A stretch of DNA of 64,000 nt from Thermoplasmatales archaeon BRNA1 (GTDB taxonomy: Archaea; Thermoplasmatota; Thermoplasmata; Methanomassiliicoccales; Methanomethylophilaceae), in assembly GCA_000350305.1 (NCBI GenBank), contig CP002916.1:1364001-1428000 (forward strand), in the 5' to 3' direction. The first letter of the stretch is position 1; every line of letters starts with the position of its first letter. Positions 62,896 to 64,000 of the stretch are shown here, piece by piece. Under the pieces are notes generated by a model. It was not told the DNA's origin. It made no database searches and saw only the letters and a list, made by a program, of their open reading frames with translations. The position numbers were made by a program, and so were the translations under genes.

Positions 62896-64000
62896 TCACA
62901 CATCCAGGTTTACGACCTCGTTCGAGTGCTCGATGATGAACTCGCGCCTGGGCTCCACATCGTCGCCCATGAGCACCGAGAAGAGCTGGTCTGCCAGCTG
63001 CGCATCGGCGACCTCGATCCTCTTCATCATCCTGTTCTCCGGGTCCATGGTGGTGTCCCACAGCTGCTGCGGGTTCATCTCTCCGAGACCCTTGTACCTG
63101 CTGATGTTGTATCCCTGCGGGCCGCCGTGCTCGGCGAGGAACTTGTTGAGCTCGTCGTCGTTGTAGGCGTAGGTGACCGTCTTCGATCCCTTCGCGATGC
63201 GGTAGAGCGGGGGCATGGCGAGATAGACGTAACCCTGGTCCACCAGGGGCCTCATCTGCCTGTAGAAGAGGGTGAGCAGGAGAGTGGCGATGTGGGCTCC
63301 GTCCACATCCGCATCGGTCATGATGACGACCTTGTGGTAGCGGATCTTGGATACGTCGAACTCCCTTCCGATCCCGCCGCCGATGGCGATGGTCAGGTTC
63401 CTGATCTCGTCGTGGTCCAGGAGCTTGTCCTGCCTGGTCTTCTCCACGTTGAGGATCTTTCCCCTCAGGGGGAGGATCGCCTGGAAGTTCCTGTCCCTTC
63501 CCATCTTGGCGGATCCGCCTGCGGACTCTCCCTCGACGATGAACAGCTCGCACTTGGCGGGGTCCTTCTCGGAGCAGTCGGCGAGCTTCCCGGGCAGGGA
63601 GGTGGACTCCAGCAGGGACTTCCTGCGGGTGGCGTCCCTGGCCTTCCTCGCGGCCATCCTTCCCTCGTAGGCGTTCACGGCCTTCTTCATGATGACCTGG
63701 GCCACGGAGGGGTTCTCCTCCAGGAACTGCATCAGCAGCTCGCTGACGACCGAGGACACCGCGTTCTGGGCCACGGAGGAACCGAGCTTCTCCTTGGTCT
63801 GGGATTCGAACTGTGGATCGGGCATCCTGATGCTGACGATGGCGGTGAGTCCCTCGCGGGTGTCCACTCCGTCGAGCTGGATATCCTTCAGGAGGTTGTT
63901 GGCCTTCCCGTAGTCGTTGAGGGTCTTGGTGAGGGCGGTCCTGAATCCGGTGAGGTGGGTTCCGCCGTCGGGGGTCATGACGGTGTTGACGAAGGAGTCG
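62896..64000 (-). CDS. gyrB: DNA gyrase subunit B (5'-truncated by window edge)
   Basis: ATPase subunit of gyrase. The frame is open at the right edge, so the N-terminal ATPase part is outside the window and 367 residues are visible. Present are the transducer domain ([13 protein letters not shown]), the TOPRIM domain with [15 protein letters not shown] and DADVDGAHI metal-binding acidic residues, [11 protein letters not shown], and the C-terminal [12 protein letters not shown]. It lies directly upstream of gyrA in one operon. Confidence 0.95.
   Translation of the reverse strand, partial: DSFVNTVMTPDGGTHLTGFRTALTKTLNDYGKANNLLKDIQLDGVDTREGLTAIVSIRMPDPQFESQTKEKLGSSVAQNAVSSVVSELLMQFLEENPSVAQVIMKKAVNAYEGRMAARKARDATRRKSLLESTSLPGKLADCSEKDPAKCELFIVEGESAGGSAKMGRDRNFQAILPLRGKILNVEKTRQDKLLDHDEIRNLTIAIGGGIGREFDVSKIRYHKVVIMTDADVDGAHIATLLLTLFYRQMRPLVDQGYVYLAMPPLYRIAKGSKTVTYAYNDDELNKFLAEHGGPQGYNISRYKGLGEMNPQQLWDTTMDPENRMMKRIEVADAQLADQLFSVLMGDDVEPRREFIIEHSNEVVNLDV

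Noticed and set aside
62880-64000. Replication origin next to gyrBA
   Set aside because: No AT-rich region, origin-recognition-box repeats or orc1/cdc6 gene is visible. gyrBA location alone does not mark an origin in archaea.

Overview
The window is a gene-dense (about 90% coding), GC-rich stretch of an archaeal chromosome, most likely from a Methanomassiliicoccales methanogen (Methanomethylophilaceae-like). The supporting signs are an archaeal RNA polymerase operon with an unsplit RpoB, archaeal GatD/GatE, Trm56, NusA, L30e and S17e, a stand-alone HdrD, HypB and HypE for a [NiFe] hydrogenase, and a bacterial-type gyrase as in Thermoplasmata. Many genes have a TATA-like box about 27 nt before the start codon, which implies leaderless mRNAs. 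All 55 intact genes whose stop is visible end in TGA or TAA and none in TAG. An in-frame TAG inside the essential gatD gene then makes sense if this organism decodes UAG as pyrrolysine.

Layout. 1-2024: 3'-truncated type III glutamine synthetase. 2025-2452: AT-rich intergenic with a palindrome and RNA hairpins. 2453-7004: five-gene operon (TPR/zinc-finger protein, zinc-ribbon protein, four-helix membrane protein, helical protein, SPFH protein with zinc ribbons), which resembles the bacterial YdjGHI/PspA membrane-stress module and is the best candidate for an undescribed system. 7047-12101: esterase, inositol-monophosphatase-like enzyme, a candidate structured RNA, APRT, tRNA-Arg, HypE, DUF1015 protein and tRNA-Thr. 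12191-17698: Rqc2/NFACT protein, tRNA-Arg, S17e, ThyX, TraB-family protein, HAD phosphatase and a zinc-finger protein. 17795-17944: broken DUF3800 gene. 18001-26564: metallo-hydrolase, methyltransferase, HAD phosphatase, gatE, gatD (amber), HypB, PurD, TruA and translin. 26612-33051: a membrane-anchored secreted protein and a giant STT3-like oligosaccharyltransferase with a repeat-rich ectodomain. 33182-34946: PyrF and a radical SAM protein.

35025-43962: rpoH-rpoB-rpoA1-rpoA2-rpl30e-nusA operon on the minus strand. Both sides of the A'/A'' split carry extra sequence: an acidic tail on A' and a helix-hairpin-helix plus basic linker on A''. 44085-52382: tRNA-Lys, Cdc48/VAT ATPase, Elp3 with a winged-helix regulator, a thioredoxin/thioredoxin reductase/HTH operon, HD-domain protein, Trm56, an ArsR-like regulator and a 57-residue cysteine-rich protein. 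52546-60355: winged-helix protein, tRNA-Asn, tRNA with CAT anticodon, HdrD, Lhr-type helicase, RlmE, PurM, DUF531 protein, a 60-residue protein and tRNA-Phe. 60441-64000: gyrA and 5'-truncated gyrB.

The content is mostly informational and core metabolic: translation quality control, tRNA modification and amidation, transcription, purine and pyrimidine synthesis, redox and methanogenesis. There is no CRISPR array, insertion sequence or prophage. The only sign of mobile or defence-associated DNA is the decayed DUF3800 fragment.
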